Positions 1 to 10,352 of a DNA stretch of 64,000 bases are shown here, piece after piece; the first letter of the stretch is position 1; every line of letters begins with the position of its first letter. The notes under the pieces were generated by a model. It was not told where the DNA came from. It ran no database searches and saw only the letters and a program-made list of their open reading frames with translations. Origin of the DNA: Fistulifera solaris (lineage: Eukaryota; Bacillariophyta; Bacillariophyceae; Naviculales; Stauroneidaceae); assembly GCA_030295235.1 (NCBI GenBank), contig AP026123.1, positions 248,001 through 312,000 on the forward strand, in the 5' to 3' direction. Position numbers and translations under genes: made by a program.

Positions 1-387
1 CGCTACCGCACCCGATACAAACGCCGAAGCTGTGGATGACAAAACACTTTGAACCTGTTCTTTGGTACGCCCGTAAACAGAGAATTGCACGGCCGCGTAA
101 CCAATCCACAAATACACGGCCGCTAAATTGCCCCGAAACAATGCTGAAATTCCTCCTTCATTTTGTACAATATTGACCCAAGACTGCCACAAACTCTCAC
201 TCGGGTACAATGTGGCGGGCGTTAATTGTCGTCGAATGCGAATGAGATCGAGAGGAGCCGTGGCCATGCGAGAACCGGCTCCGGCGACACCTCCGGCTAC
301 CGCATTGTGCCAGGACGGATGAGAAAGAGTTGTCTTGTCTTTCTTATCATCATCATCGGCGTCGACGCTGTTGTTGTTGTGACTCAT
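1..387 (-). CDS. Mitochondrial carrier family protein (thiamine pyrophosphate carrier-like), 5' part
   Basis: The first 129 codons of a carrier lie on the minus strand; the gene runs off the left edge of the window. After an Asn/Asp-rich N-terminus comes the first carrier repeat, with a Gly-rich helix (AGGVAGAGSRM) and the signature PLDLIRIRRQL, which fits the PxDxxKxR motif of SLC25 proteins. The segment LFRGNLAAVYLWIGYAAVQF resembles the second helix of the mitochondrial thiamine pyrophosphate carrier (SLC25A19), in which IGYGAVQF is typical. These proteins exchange cofactors across the inner mitochondrial membrane. Family membership is clear; substrate is an inference from one repeat only. 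The start at the ATG preceding SHNNNSVDAD is the only one in frame near the 5' end. Confidence 0.85.
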   Translation of the reverse strand, partial: MSHNNNSVDADDDDKKDKTTLSHPSWHNAVAGGVAGAGSRMATAPLDLIRIRRQLTPATLYPSESLWQSWVNIVQNEGGISALFRGNLAAVYLWIGYAAVQFSVYGRTKEQVQSVLSSTASAFVSGAVA

Positions 388-1076
388 GAGAAATCAAGCT
401 TATGATATCAAATCAGTCCTTCTTTCTCTTGACGTTCGAACAGCAAGTCGGGAGCAGTATTGCCAAGGCGATCCCAATGGAAACAGCAACGATGAGCGCT
501 CGTTCTATTCGTGGCTCGGTTTCGTCATTCTCATTATCAGCATCCAAATTCAACTCTTTGCTCCTTTCCATGTATCACGTGCTCATTCAACCAACATTCA
601 GTCTTTTTTTTATATAATGAAGGGAATGATAAATACATTTGACGAATGAATAACAGAAACGCCAGTTTTCCACTTGTAACCTTGCGGATAGAACCAACAA
701 GCCGTTCATGACTGAAATGCAGTCGTGGTTAAGTCGATACATCACTTTTGGGCGCGTATGGCGTATACTTGTACCTTTTCGACATCATTCATCCGTCAAT
801 ACGCAATACGGGCATTAAAAATGCTAAGGAAGAGCTTTTCATTGATAATAAGATCAAGTTAGGCCATCAAGCTTCTAAACCGAGAGAAAGTGAGGTAGCA
901 ATCTTGCTTCGATCATTTTGGTAAAAGGTCGCGTAAGCCGTACTACGAATTATCTACCAGGTACTGTACCTGTACTGGTAGCATTGAGCATTGAGAGGAT
1001 CATTCATTATTTATTTAGGTTGACCGTTGACACGCTAATACAAGAACCATCACAACTCATTGCCACGAGAAAAGGA
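388..1076. other. Intergenic region between divergent genes
   Basis: No convincing gene is seen. This 690-bp stretch lies between the divergent starts of the carrier and the methyltransferase. It holds a GGTAC-type palindromic cluster at about 952-982 (two overlapping CAGGTAC/GTACCTG elements followed by TACTGGTA). Short open frames here, including the N-terminal 53 codons in frame with the methyltransferase, show no protein-like composition. Confidence 0.6.
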
Positions 1077-1916
1077 ATGCAAAACGAACGGACATGGCAA
1101 TTCTGGGATGACTACTACACATCGCAAGAGAAGGATGCCCAAGAATGGATTGTAGAACCAACGATCGATCTTTTGGAGAAATTGTCAGAGCATTTGCCTC
1201 GGCACAATCGCACCATTCATATACTCGAGATTGGATGCGGTATATCTACTTCGGCGAGAGACTTTTATAGCTATTTGTTGAAGAAAAACATTGATGCAAA
1301 TGTCATTGCGACCGACATTAGTCCAGTGTGTATTGCATTGAATCAACAACGTGATGACTTGACACCAACCGAACACCGCTTCGAATATCGAACTCTAAAT
1401 GTTGCGGAACAGCATCCTGATCTCAACGAGTCTTTTGATATTATTCTCGATAAGGGATGCTTGGATACCTTTGCGTTTCGCAGTAAACAACGGGGTCAAA
1501 ATCAACCGTACGCTTTATTGATTCGGACGGTACTCGACAACATTCATTCGTGGCTTCAACCCGATGGAGTTTACTGGGTCCTTACACCACGGCGAAAGTT
1601 TCGTTCGGTACGGGATTTTCGAGGATTTGAGACTGTGCACCGTGTCGAACTGACCACGATCCCACGAGGCGAGTTGGTATCCACACAGCAGCATACGTAC
1701 CTCCACGTGTGCCAGAAAAATCAACAGTATCTTCCAAATACAGACGATCATGCCTTTTGCAAGGGACACGAAGAAACCATAGATGACGACAGCTCTTGTC
1801 CGAAGTGTCACAAAACATTTTATGAGTTTCGTAAAGGAGAGCCCATGGATGGTCAGGGGAAATCTGTTTGGTGGCGACGATGGAGAGGCCACTGTCGGCA
1901 TTGCAAGCGGAAGTAA
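1077..1916 (+). CDS. Class I SAM-dependent methyltransferase with C-terminal zinc ribbon (EEF1A-lysine-MT-like)
   Basis: A seven-beta-strand methyltransferase of about 279 residues. Its N-terminus has the FWDDYY...EWIV layout seen in METTL12/METTL13/EEF1AKMT4-type enzymes. Motif I (ILEIGCG) binds S-adenosylmethionine, an acidic residue follows at ATDIS, and the post-I region holds DIILDKGCLD, matching the D-K-G-T-L-D element of lysine methyltransferases acting on translation factors or citrate synthase. The C-terminus carries a CPKCHKTF...CRHC pair of Cys motifs, a likely zinc ribbon that is not usual in this family. An upstream in-frame ATG exists at 918, but the ATG at 1077 directly precedes the conserved domain, and the 53 residues before it look non-coding. 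The protein substrate is unknown. Confidence 0.8.
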   Translation: MQNERTWQFWDDYYTSQEKDAQEWIVEPTIDLLEKLSEHLPRHNRTIHILEIGCGISTSARDFYSYLLKKNIDANVIATDISPVCIALNQQRDDLTPTEHRFEYRTLNVAEQHPDLNESFDIILDKGCLDTFAFRSKQRGQNQPYALLIRTVLDNIHSWLQPDGVYWVLTPRRKFRSVRDFRGFETVHRVELTTIPRGELVSTQQHTYLHVCQKNQQYLPNTDDHAFCKGHEETIDDDSSCPKCHKTFYEFRKGEPMDGQGKSVWWRRWRGHCRHCKRK

Positions 1917-2041
1917 GACCCTGTATTATTTTAACTTGCAATTTGCGATCAGACGGACATAACATATAAAGCGTGAAATCTTTTTCTTTATAAATTTTGA
2001 TAAACAAAACTTGTTCAAAATTGGCTCAGATCGGATGAAAT

Positions 2042-2858
2042 CTAAGCGGCGGCAGCAGTTATGCATTTGGATTCCGCGAGAAAGCCTTCCACTTCCAAAA
2101 AAAGATCTCGAAACTCGGACATGTGAGAATCAAACGCTTTTGCCTGTTCGTTCAATTCAAGAATGGCCGCGAAAGCGACGAGACTTCGTAAAATAAGAAT
2201 CGAAATGGGAAGATACTTGGAGGGAACATCCTCGTCCATGTCATCTTCGCACTGACCGCGAAGAAGAGAAAAGGCCAGATTAAACAACTTGAAGGCATTC
2301 TCGGAGTGCTGTCTTGCCTTGTTTGGTTCCGAAAGCAAGGCCAAGCACTTGTACACATTTCCATAGTTCTGGAGAATGACCGACGACTCCAGGTCCAGTT
2401 CTACCAACTCATCGGCATCGTAGCTTTCGATGCGGATGAGAAAAGCAAGTGTTCTTTGTGAATACACTTTGACTCTTGAGAGCCTCAACCACAACAGTGG
2501 CGGCCTCGTTCTCGGTGAGGAGGCAAAAGTCGATTTCTCCCCCTGGCTTGCCGACGGAGCTTCCGATACTGCTCGCCAAATCTTGTCTGGCCCGACGAAG
2601 CTTCTCACCAGTTGTAGAGATGGAACCCAAGGCGCGTGGGTGCAAGCTCTTTCCAGATTCTTCCACAGCGTATCTGGAGATGTCTCGCATGATGGCCAGG
2701 GCATCGTTGAAAGCGGCTATGGCAGGTCGGAAGGAATGGCGTTGAACGAGAGAAACGCCAATGTTGTTCAAAGCCACGGCGGCTGCGTATGCCTCATCCA
2801 GATGAAAGGACATGCTTTCGTCAATGCAATCCATTGCTGTGAAGGGGGCGAAACTCAT
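2042..2858 (-). CDS. TPR-containing protein, diatom-type, with one frame break
   Basis: A helical-repeat protein read in two frames. From the start (MSFAPFT) the N-terminal half has a TPR-like helix pair (NNIGVSLVQR...AIAAFNDALAIMRD). The second half (LESSVILQNYGNVYKCLALL...ARQHSENAFKLFNLAFSLL) is typical of the large TPR families of diatoms, in which short proteins scaffold unknown partners. Around 2440-2475 the frame must slip by one base to pass from EALKSQ to KVYSQRTLAFLIR. No intron with GT-AG ends fits, so this is a one-base insertion relative to an intact gene, probably a sequencing error. Function unknown. Confidence 0.65.
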
Positions 2859-4393
2859 TGTGTTGAGCAATTTTGATGGGAGGAAAAGAGGGGCAAAGTG
2901 AAGAGTGAAGAGCAGATCAGCAAGCGTCAAGCACGAAGTTCACATGCAGTTTTCACTTTTCACAGTCGACGAGTACATTCGTTCGTGTTATTTTTGATGC
3001 TCGATTCTCCCCCCAGAATCTTCAACACGGAAACTGTTTTGAAGTATCAAATATCAAATGCCAATGAAGAAGCAATCCTACACTCTACTATGACTCGAAA
3101 GGCTTAATAAGCCTGCAGTCGAGACTGGAGCGGAAAGTACAGATCTTCGATCTTATGGCCCGTGAATGACATGGGGTTCTATCGCAAAAAGGTATGAATG
3201 GCCCCCAAATGACACGAGGCTTCCAGGTGCTTCCTTCTGCAAATTTTGCTCGTGTTCGTGGTTCTTCTTCCGCTTCCATGAAAAGTGTGACGGCTATGTT
3301 GAATTGCCGTACTTCTTGCATCTCACACAAAACACGAGCACGAGACACATTACCATCTATGTATCAAAGAATCAAAGAGGAGCAAGAAATAAATAATCAG
3401 AAAACGAGATACGAGATACGAGATTGCAGATCAAAGTTTCAGATTAACTAGAGACCCTACGGAGTACGGAGTATACATAAGTTCTTACCAGGTAACTCTC
3501 TTCTCTCTTCCTCTTCAAACTTCAAAAAGTCAACCAACAACCGCTAAACAGGGGAGCCAGGAGTCAAGAGGCAAGAGTCTCAGGTCCAGAGTCCAGAAGT
3601 CCAGAGTCCAGAGGAGTTTCAGTCGTCTGTCGTTAGACCCAGTCTTTAGTTTCCTGAGTTGAAAGTTGAAATACTTCAAGGTTCATTGCTTTTTGACTGT
3701 TCGCTGTTCCCAGCTAATCCCGCTGGTTCCCGCTTTTTCAAATCACAAACACAATCCTATAAATTTTTTCGGACTATTGCGAAGCAGCCGTTTATCTACA
3801 ATAAAGTGACGGTATGAGTTGCACCTCAAAATCCCAGCCGTCACACGAGACACTAAGTCAAGGATCATAGCCCGTTCAATCCCAAGCTGAAACAGTCGAC
3901 GCATGAATTTCAATTACCAGGTACTCCGTACTTCAATGTCTTACGGAGCTCTTCGAGCTAAGATCTTGATGTGACTAATGAACCGTATAAAGACGGAATC
4001 GACTAAATGATGTCATAGCATAAAGTGCTGCTGATCAGGCTCCGATCCTTACTACAGTAAAGTCTAGTCAGTCTGCGGAGTATGGCTTCCCGTTCACCTT
4101 AAGTTACTGACGACTGACTCTTTTTTTCATTCACGGTTCACGCGATCACGAGGCACGCGCGCACGAGGTGGTGCGACGGTACGTCCGTCGTATGTCAATC
4201 CTCCGTGGCAGACTAGCGTCAGTCACGGACGGTTTGCGACTGCGCGAATGAATGGCGGTGTCCTTCACCTTGCGTTCACATACATTATCTATTGTGAATG
4301 GCGATCGTTGTTGTTGCATCGTCTTTACTAACCCTCACTGACAATCTATCTTTCGCAATCGATGCCCATACCACAAGATTTATCAGTTATTCA
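2859..4393. other. Long intergenic region with simple repeats
   Basis: No gene recognised in about 1.5 kb. It contains a short tandem of the 8-9-mer GAGTCCAGA at about 3577-3616 and several copies of TACGGAGTA/TACTCCGTA and TACCAGGTA (about 3457-3495, 3915-3935, 4076-4083), motifs that also recur in other intergenic regions of the window. Open frames here are short, overlap on both strands and have no family resemblance. Confidence 0.5.
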
Positions 4394-6374
4394 ATGAAGG
4401 ATCCGCGAAGAGCGCTTCCACGAATTTTCTTTGCCTTTTTCGTTTTGAATTTGATCGGCATCTCTCGCGCGTATCTTCCGCCACACAATCACAAAGTATA
4501 CCAACTTCATACTTTCAAAAGACAAGATGTTTTCGCTTTACATTCGTCGCGCAACCAGATCCAGAGTTCACAGGGAACTGAGGACGAAGGGTCTCTGCGA
4601 GCCCAGCTCAATCAACAACAGCAACAAATAAATCTTCTTTTGGAATTGCTTCAGAAAGAAAAACGAGGTGACAGCCCCATTGCAACGAGAGAAGCACCGA
4701 CTTCTACATCATATTCACCGCCAAGCACTTCTGTTGCATTGGCACCCTGTAAAGTTATGCTATTCATAGACGGAACCTGGCTGTATTATAGCCTTCATGA
4801 ACGAAGTGAACGAGACTGCCCCCTTGATCAAGAAATTTGGCAGAGGATGGCAGCAAAGGTATATGATAGACTGGGAGGCATTACCGCGCATTATTTGCGA
4901 AAAGTTACAGGATCCTGGGTGGAGGACAACATCCGACAATCAGTCCGACTTCCGGTCCCTGGAGGTCGTTCGAGCTAATGTCTTCACCTCCTACAAAGCC
5001 GATACTTCTCCGCTTTCATGGCGCTACCAGATGTTCGAGGACATGAAAGCAGCCAACTACGATGTGCATATGATGCAGACCGTTGGAAGGGGAGAAAAAT
5101 GCGTCGACATCCAATTGTAAGTTCCTTTCAAACGAAGAAGTATCATCAAAAACTTTGTTCACTATCTCACTTTTCGACTTTAGAGCTGTCGAGATGCTTC
5201 ACTTCGCGACTGTACCACACGCTTACGACATCGCCTTACTATTGACTGGCGACAAAGATTTTATGCCAGCCATGATCCGAACGCGACAAAAAGGGCGAAA
5301 AGTCGGATTGGTTAGTATGCGGAAAGGATGTAATCGGGCGTTGTACGAAACGGCCGGAGTGAAAGACTTTGATGTTTGCTGGATGGAAGAGTTTATTGAC
5401 GAGTGGGTTAAACCTCGTAACGTTCAGTCTGAGGAAAGATCGCTTTACTCGACAGCATTTTTGTTCGCATTGTGGCCGATTTCATCGTGCATTCGAACTT
5501 GCCGCAAGTCTCTTCCAGGGATCTCGGACGGTATTTGAAATTCCTTGGGTTACCTGGTAGTGATGCACAGAATTCTGTTCTCAAAGAGCTAAAGACGCTT
5601 TACGGAGGCCTTTCGCAGTTTCTTGCAAGTCAGATTAGATATTTTATCATGCACTACCGTGAACAAGGCACATTCAAAGAGGACTCCAGTGACAACTCAT
5701 ACTTTGTATCCCTTAATCCCGACGCAGACACGAATGCTCGACCTCCTTTCTGGTCAGGCCCAGAACAAGAGTTTTTCCGACAATATACAACGGATATATT
5801 AGAAGAACAGCGCTTGAAAGCATATCATCACTCACTAATGGCAAATCATTCACCAATGAGAAATATGGAAATTCAGCCTCATGAGAAACGATCCAAACTA
5901 CCCGAAGACTTGACCAGAGATTATAGTGTCCTCACTGTGAACGATTTGAAAGCACGCTGCCGGGAACGTAACCTTCCAGTGTCTGGTGTGAAAGCTCAGC
6001 TTTTAGAGCGCATAAAACAGGATAACGAAAAGCAAATAGCGCGATTGGCAGAAGAGAAACGGCGCGATCGTTCCCCACCGCCCAGAAGTTCTTCAGTAGT
6101 CTCAAGCTTCGACTACTTACATGACCTTGTCGTCGAATATGTAAAAGCTAGGGGCGGCGAAGCAACGTCACGTGATGTTGGAAGATATCTCGCAGCAAAT
6201 CGTGGGTCTAAAGCTAAATTCGGGGCCTATGATGATGGAATGACTGCTTTACAAGAACTCAAAGAAAGGTTTGGAAGTCTCCTTTCTTTTGTAGCGGTAC
6301 AGTCTGATCTCATTGCAACAAAAGCCGAGGAGACCCACGATCATTCGTTTTTTATTACACTGAAAGGTCGATAG
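4394..6374 (+). CDS. Plastid-directed NYN-domain nuclease with two HTH repeats and a SAP domain
   Basis: Exons 4394-5116 and 5184-6374 flank a 67-bp GTAAGT...TTTAG intron. The N-terminus from MKDPRRAL is an ER signal (FFAFFVLNLIGISRA) followed by YLPPHNHK, consistent with plastid import. A coiled Gln-rich stretch leads into the NYN fold: KVMLFIDGTWLYY at the first strand, KCVDIQLAVEML, and ALLLTGDKDFMPA, supplying the acidic residues of this PIN-like RNase family. Next comes a helix-turn-helix-like unit (SSRDLGRYLKFL...LKELKTLYGGLSQFL), a SAP motif (LTVNDLKARCRERNLPVSG) and a second HTH-like unit (TSRDVGRYLAANRG...LQELKERFGSLLSFV) that looks like a duplicate of the first, perhaps LOTUS/OST-HTH related. 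Frame breaks occur near 4940 (one extra base) and 5432 (one missing base). The upstream ATG at 4298 is less likely. Likely role: plastid RNA turnover; inferred. Confidence 0.75.
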
Positions 6375-6819
6375 CGGTTTTGAAGATTGCAGTGAAATAT
6401 TATACAAAACATCCCTAGAATTCCATTGGGAGGCGACTGCTAGTCTCCTGCTTCGTTAGCAAAGCGGAAAGAAAGTAAAACTCTCAAAGCACATGAAGAC
6501 AACGATTTCACACGTCGGTATTCATGGGCATGTCGATGATGTTTCGTGAAAACGGGGACGCTACTACCCTGCAGCGATAAAGTAATAGGAGTACCAGGTA
6601 GCACACTAGGTCATCGTTTACTACGGAGTATACGTTAAAAACTTATCGTTTCTTGTTTTCATGATGTCCCTTCTTTTTGTCAATCGGCTGCTTTCGAGTT
6701 GTTTGCAAGCCGAGAGCAATTGCAAAAATTCAACTTTAGATCAGTATGAACTCAAATTCTAGTAATTTTATTATTGCTGGATGGAAGCGATTCGACACGA
6801 CGACGCTGTTGCGATTGCA
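6375..6819. other. Short intergenic region between convergent genes
   Basis: No gene is seen between the two convergent 3' ends. It holds one AGTACCAGGTAGCAC element and a CTACGGAGTATACG element near 6590-6632. Confidence 0.5.
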
Positions 6820-8073
6820 TTACATCGCCAAGGAAGCACGTCGGGATCGCCGTGGGCGCCCACCATCCGCGCCACTCGGCGTTTTGGTTCGCAACTGCGC
6901 AAATGTTTCTTCTCTCGTACTTCGTTCGGGTTTCGGTGAGCGAGACCTCGTTTTGGACGGTGCCTTACGACGTGCTTGTTGACTGACTTCTAAATCACCA
7001 GCAGCATTGCGGCTGTGTCGTCCCGTTTCCGCGACAGCAAAGGGATCAAAGTTGACATCTCCCACCAGAAAACCGTCCGTGTCAATGACCGTGGCCGCAC
7101 CGCTCTTTCTGGCTTTTGGCCGCGAGCCCGACTCGAAAGCATTCCATCCATCATCCGAAGGCCAACTTTGCTCGGGTGGTGGTGGTGGTGACTTGACTGG
7201 TTTCGTTGGTGGAGCGGCAGCAGCCGTCGGTGGTTTCTTTTTCAATACTTTTTTCTTGACGACTCCAGTTCGGCTACTACTTGGATTATTCCCGCTTCCA
7301 GTACTTCCCCCGGAACTCGACGAACGACTGGGTCTCGTCGAAGGTTGCCGAGTCGTCTCTTGGCGAGCATCGAGTGGGGCTCGGACCGCACTGGGAGCGG
7401 GTCTCCGCTTGAGCTGCGCCGCGGAAACAGCCGCGGGACGGACCGCCGGCGGTGCAGGACGACGAGCTGTTGTTGTTTGCGCCGATGGACGTACCGAGCT
7501 CACCAAATTCTTGCGCTTGGATGGATTGAGCATCATGGGGAAGGAATGTCCCGGGCCTCCTCCAATAATCATGGGCGGCAACGTGTCTTTATAATGCTCT
7601 TCGTCGGGAATATTTGTACCTTGCATGACAGTTGGAGTCGTCAAATCACTGACAACGGAAATATCATCCGAAACACCATGTCCCACCATCGGGTAGTTCG
7701 CATCGTCGTCATCTTCATCCTCTTCGGATTCTTCTTCCTGCGTAGGTTGCGGAGGAGGAGGTGCTCGGGAGGAACTCCGTGCCGCGCGCCTGTTTTCCGA
7801 TGAGCCTCCTCCTCCTCCACCGAGCGACCGCGCCTCCGCATGCGCTTCTAATGCCGCAATAATCTGAGGAGCTTCCTCTTGTGCTTGTTGTAGTTTTCGA
7901 ATGATGGCATCAATTTGGTCATCGTCGAGTTGTCGCACTCCATCCGCAATGCCTCCGCCTTTTCCTACCGACTTCGCTAACGCCCCAACATCCCCAGAAT
8001 CAATGCCTACCGCTCGTAATAGCGTCACCAAGCCATTCAAACGTTCATTGACGGCATCCACATCAATTGACAT
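6820..8073 (-). CDS. Hypothetical low-complexity protein
   Basis: An uninterrupted 417-codon frame, well longer than chance, with ATG at 8073. Residues 1-80 are predicted helical (NERLNGLVTLLRAVGIDSGDV... then DDQIDAIIRKLQQAQEEAPQII). The rest is disordered: a Gly run, an acidic tract (EEESEEDEDDDD), Pro/Arg/Ser-rich and Lys-rich segments (VVKKKVLKKKPP) and a basic Arg/Ser tail ending RRSRRASLAM. A short motif, GDVNFDPFA, recalls DPF/NPF-type linear motifs that recruit endocytic adaptors, but that is speculation. Divergently transcribed from the oxygenase gene at 8761. No family recognised. Confidence 0.65.
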   Translation of the reverse strand: MSIDVDAVNERLNGLVTLLRAVGIDSGDVGALAKSVGKGGGIADGVRQLDDDQIDAIIRKLQQAQEEAPQIIAALEAHAEARSLGGGGGGSSENRRAARSSSRAPPPPQPTQEEESEEDEDDDDANYPMVGHGVSDDISVVSDLTTPTVMQGTNIPDEEHYKDTLPPMIIGGGPGHSFPMMLNPSKRKNLVSSVRPSAQTTTARRPAPPAVRPAAVSAAQLKRRPAPSAVRAPLDARQETTRQPSTRPSRSSSSGGSTGSGNNPSSSRTGVVKKKVLKKKPPTAAAAPPTKPVKSPPPPPEQSWPSDDGWNAFESGSRPKARKSGAATVIDTDGFLVGDVNFDPFAVAETGRHSRNAAGDLEVSQQARRKAPSKTRSRSPKPERSTREETFAQLRTKTPSGADGGRPRRSRRASLAM

Positions 8074-8760
8074 TGTTCTTTTGTCTGCTTTCGCAATAGA
8101 GTGACTATGAATATATTAAAGAGGTAATTTCCCAGTGGCTCCTTTCAAAACGACTTGTTTCTCACGCAATAATTACGCTCCCCTTTTCCAGTCTGCAACC
8201 AACCAGACAACAATGAAAGGATCACAAGAATGCGAATGAAACGCAGGAACAATATAGCAATGGATGGTGTTATAGCGTTTTGTTATGCCAGAAAACACCA
8301 AAGGAGAGCGAGCCAGGCAGTCACGACGTGACTGCGCAGGCGAAAAAATTATTGAAAGACCCAATAAGTCCCAGGACCGGCACTGCTATGAAGCAACCTG
8401 TAAGGCGAAAAACGCATAATGACTCCCACATAGCTAGTATCATATTGCTTGTACTTTGGGACTTTTAAACGGTACTAATCATACTATGGTATTTAATACA
8501 GTTCTAGATCGGAGAATTTTGTCTCCCATCGTCGTTTGAGTGCTGCTACGACACTATTATCAAAAAAGACCCGGAACTTGAAGTGGTGCTTTGACACGTC
8601 ACGGACGCAGAAACGGGTCTGCAGCAGTGCGGCATCTTTCGCGAGCTCGGCTCGTTCAACAAAAAGCCAAACGGAGAAAATCTTTCGCCGCAAACAGTTC
8701 TCGTTGGTCACCAAACCCTTGTTTTGCTCATTATTTCTTCCATTCAACAATCAATTCATC
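8074..8760. promoter_or_regulatory. Divergent promoter region (no gene)
   Basis: About 690 bp separate the start codons of two divergent genes, so this stretch must hold both promoters. No clear TATA box or repeat was picked out. The open frame running upstream of 8761 in phase with the oxygenase is not used, because the signal peptide begins at the ATG at 8761. Confidence 0.4.
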
Positions 8761-10222
8761 ATGAAGTTGACAGTAACTTTGGGAGTGTTGTCATCTCTTT
8801 TAGCGGGCTCTTCGGCGTTTGTCGTGGCACCGCAGCAGCATCGTATGCTGCCATTGGCTTCGTCCGTCGCCGCCGATCAAGCGCCCCCTCTTTCTCCTTT
8901 AACACTGTGGGGTGAACGTATTTCGGATATTCGAAAATTGCATCAAGAAATGAGACAGAAAGAGTTGCCCGAATTTGCTCCGGAATTATCGGCCGTGAAA
9001 GATCTGGGCCTGCAACGAGAGGATGTCGAAGCGCAGCTGCAGTACGTCAAAGATCATGCCATGGAAATCAAGACAATGATGCAGAAACATGGTGCTGTTA
9101 TTTTCCGGGACTTTGATTTGATGAAAACTCAGGACGGATTCCAACAATTTTACTCGGCTTTGGGAATGAAAGTGTGTTTGGATCCGTTGCATTCGGTATC
9201 GGCGCGACCGACGGTCGATGGCAAGAAGAATTCTCCGGTTTATGAAGCTGTCAACAAGGAATCGCGAAAGAACTTTTTTATTGGTATGTAGAATGGTAAG
9301 GTGTGTAATTGTTTGTCTCAGCGTCTCTCACAGAATTGTAATAAAACTAAACAGGAATGCACAATGAATTTGTGGGTACCCGAGCCCCCCGTGCGGCTGC
9401 CTTTGTGTGCTTCAAGGCCGCCGAGACGGGTGGAGAATTCTCGTTGCCGATGGAAGACGCTTGTTCCGTGACTTGGATGCAGACTTGGTGGAAGAATTGT
9501 ACAACCGACAAATTCGTTATTCGGTCATGGAACTTCCCTTCTTTGGCTGGATTGATAACTTGCCAGGACCCTTACAAAACGTAGCCATGGGTGTTACGAA
9601 AGGACTCGTGACGGCAGCGATCAATGCGAAAGTTGACTTTGACGTGGATTTGTTGTGGGGCGAAGGTGGTTACGATAACACAAAGATGCTGCAAGCACGC
9701 GCTCCCAGTCAACCACCCATTGTCATTCACCCGGTAACGCAAGATCCCACTTGGTTCTGCAATGTTCATTCGCATTCCAGCAAACTCCGAAAAGATCGTG
9801 AAGCCATGTAAGTGTCCTTGAGTACTTGAGAATTTTAAGACTTTTCTAGGTTTTAGCCACTCATATTTTACCCTTCCGACAGTTACGGAGCCGAACGCTT
9901 CGAGGATGGCGCCAGTCAAATCAACAAGTCCGATATGTTTTACGGTGACGACGGTGAGTTGACGGATGAACAGCTGAAACAAATAGACGAAGTAACCATG
10001 AAGAATGTCAAATTCGTCAAGATGACCGAAGGAGATGTTGTGTTGTTGGACAACTACAAGACAATGCACGGAAGAAATGTCTTTGACGGTACAAGAAAGC
10101 ATGGGGTAGCATGGTTCGAAGGATGGGAAGGTGAAGAGGAAATGAAAAAGACACTGGTAGGTTCCGAGCAAACAAAGTCGGCAGCCTCGAAAAACCTTTT
10201 CTTTGCCGATGTTGCGAACTAA
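8761..10222 (+). CDS. Plastid-targeted TauD/TfdA-like 2-oxoglutarate Fe(II) dioxygenase
   Basis: Exons are 8761-9283, 9355-9807 and 9883-10222, with introns of 71 and 75 bp and GT-AG ends. The N-terminus is a signal peptide ending SSAFVVAPQ, the diatom plastid motif. The fold is that of clavaminate-synthase/TauD-like enzymes: HNE in IGMHNEFVGTRAP supplies the first His and the acidic ligand, and MHGRNVFDG the distal His. The conserved Arg for 2-oxoglutarate lies just after it (TRKHGVAWFEG). Substrate unknown. In exon 2 the frame slips near 9440, between ETGGEF and LVADGRRLFRD; restoring one base gives the expected family pattern, so a single-base loss is likely. The start is fixed by the signal peptide. 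Confidence 0.85.
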
Positions 10223-10352
10223 TTACGGAAGCGAGCCCATTATCTTGTTGACGACAAAGTAAACAACAAACAAACTATATTTAGTATAGAGTACCTTGGT
10301 GTTACGATCTGGTTTATTCTATTATTTCCTTTTCAATCACTGATTGTGTTGT

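Noticed and set aside
4298-4393. Upstream ATG of the NYN gene
   Set aside because: The extra 32 residues precede and would bury the signal peptide that starts at 4394.
7007-7594. 195-codon plus-strand frame opposite the low-complexity gene
   Set aside because: It lies entirely antisense to the longer 417-codon frame, whose composition (acidic, Lys/Pro/Ser tracts) is protein-like; the antisense frame is a mirror of those tracts.
9572-10171. 199-codon minus-strand frame
   Set aside because: Antisense to exons 2 and 3 of the oxygenase and crossing its intron; no family features.
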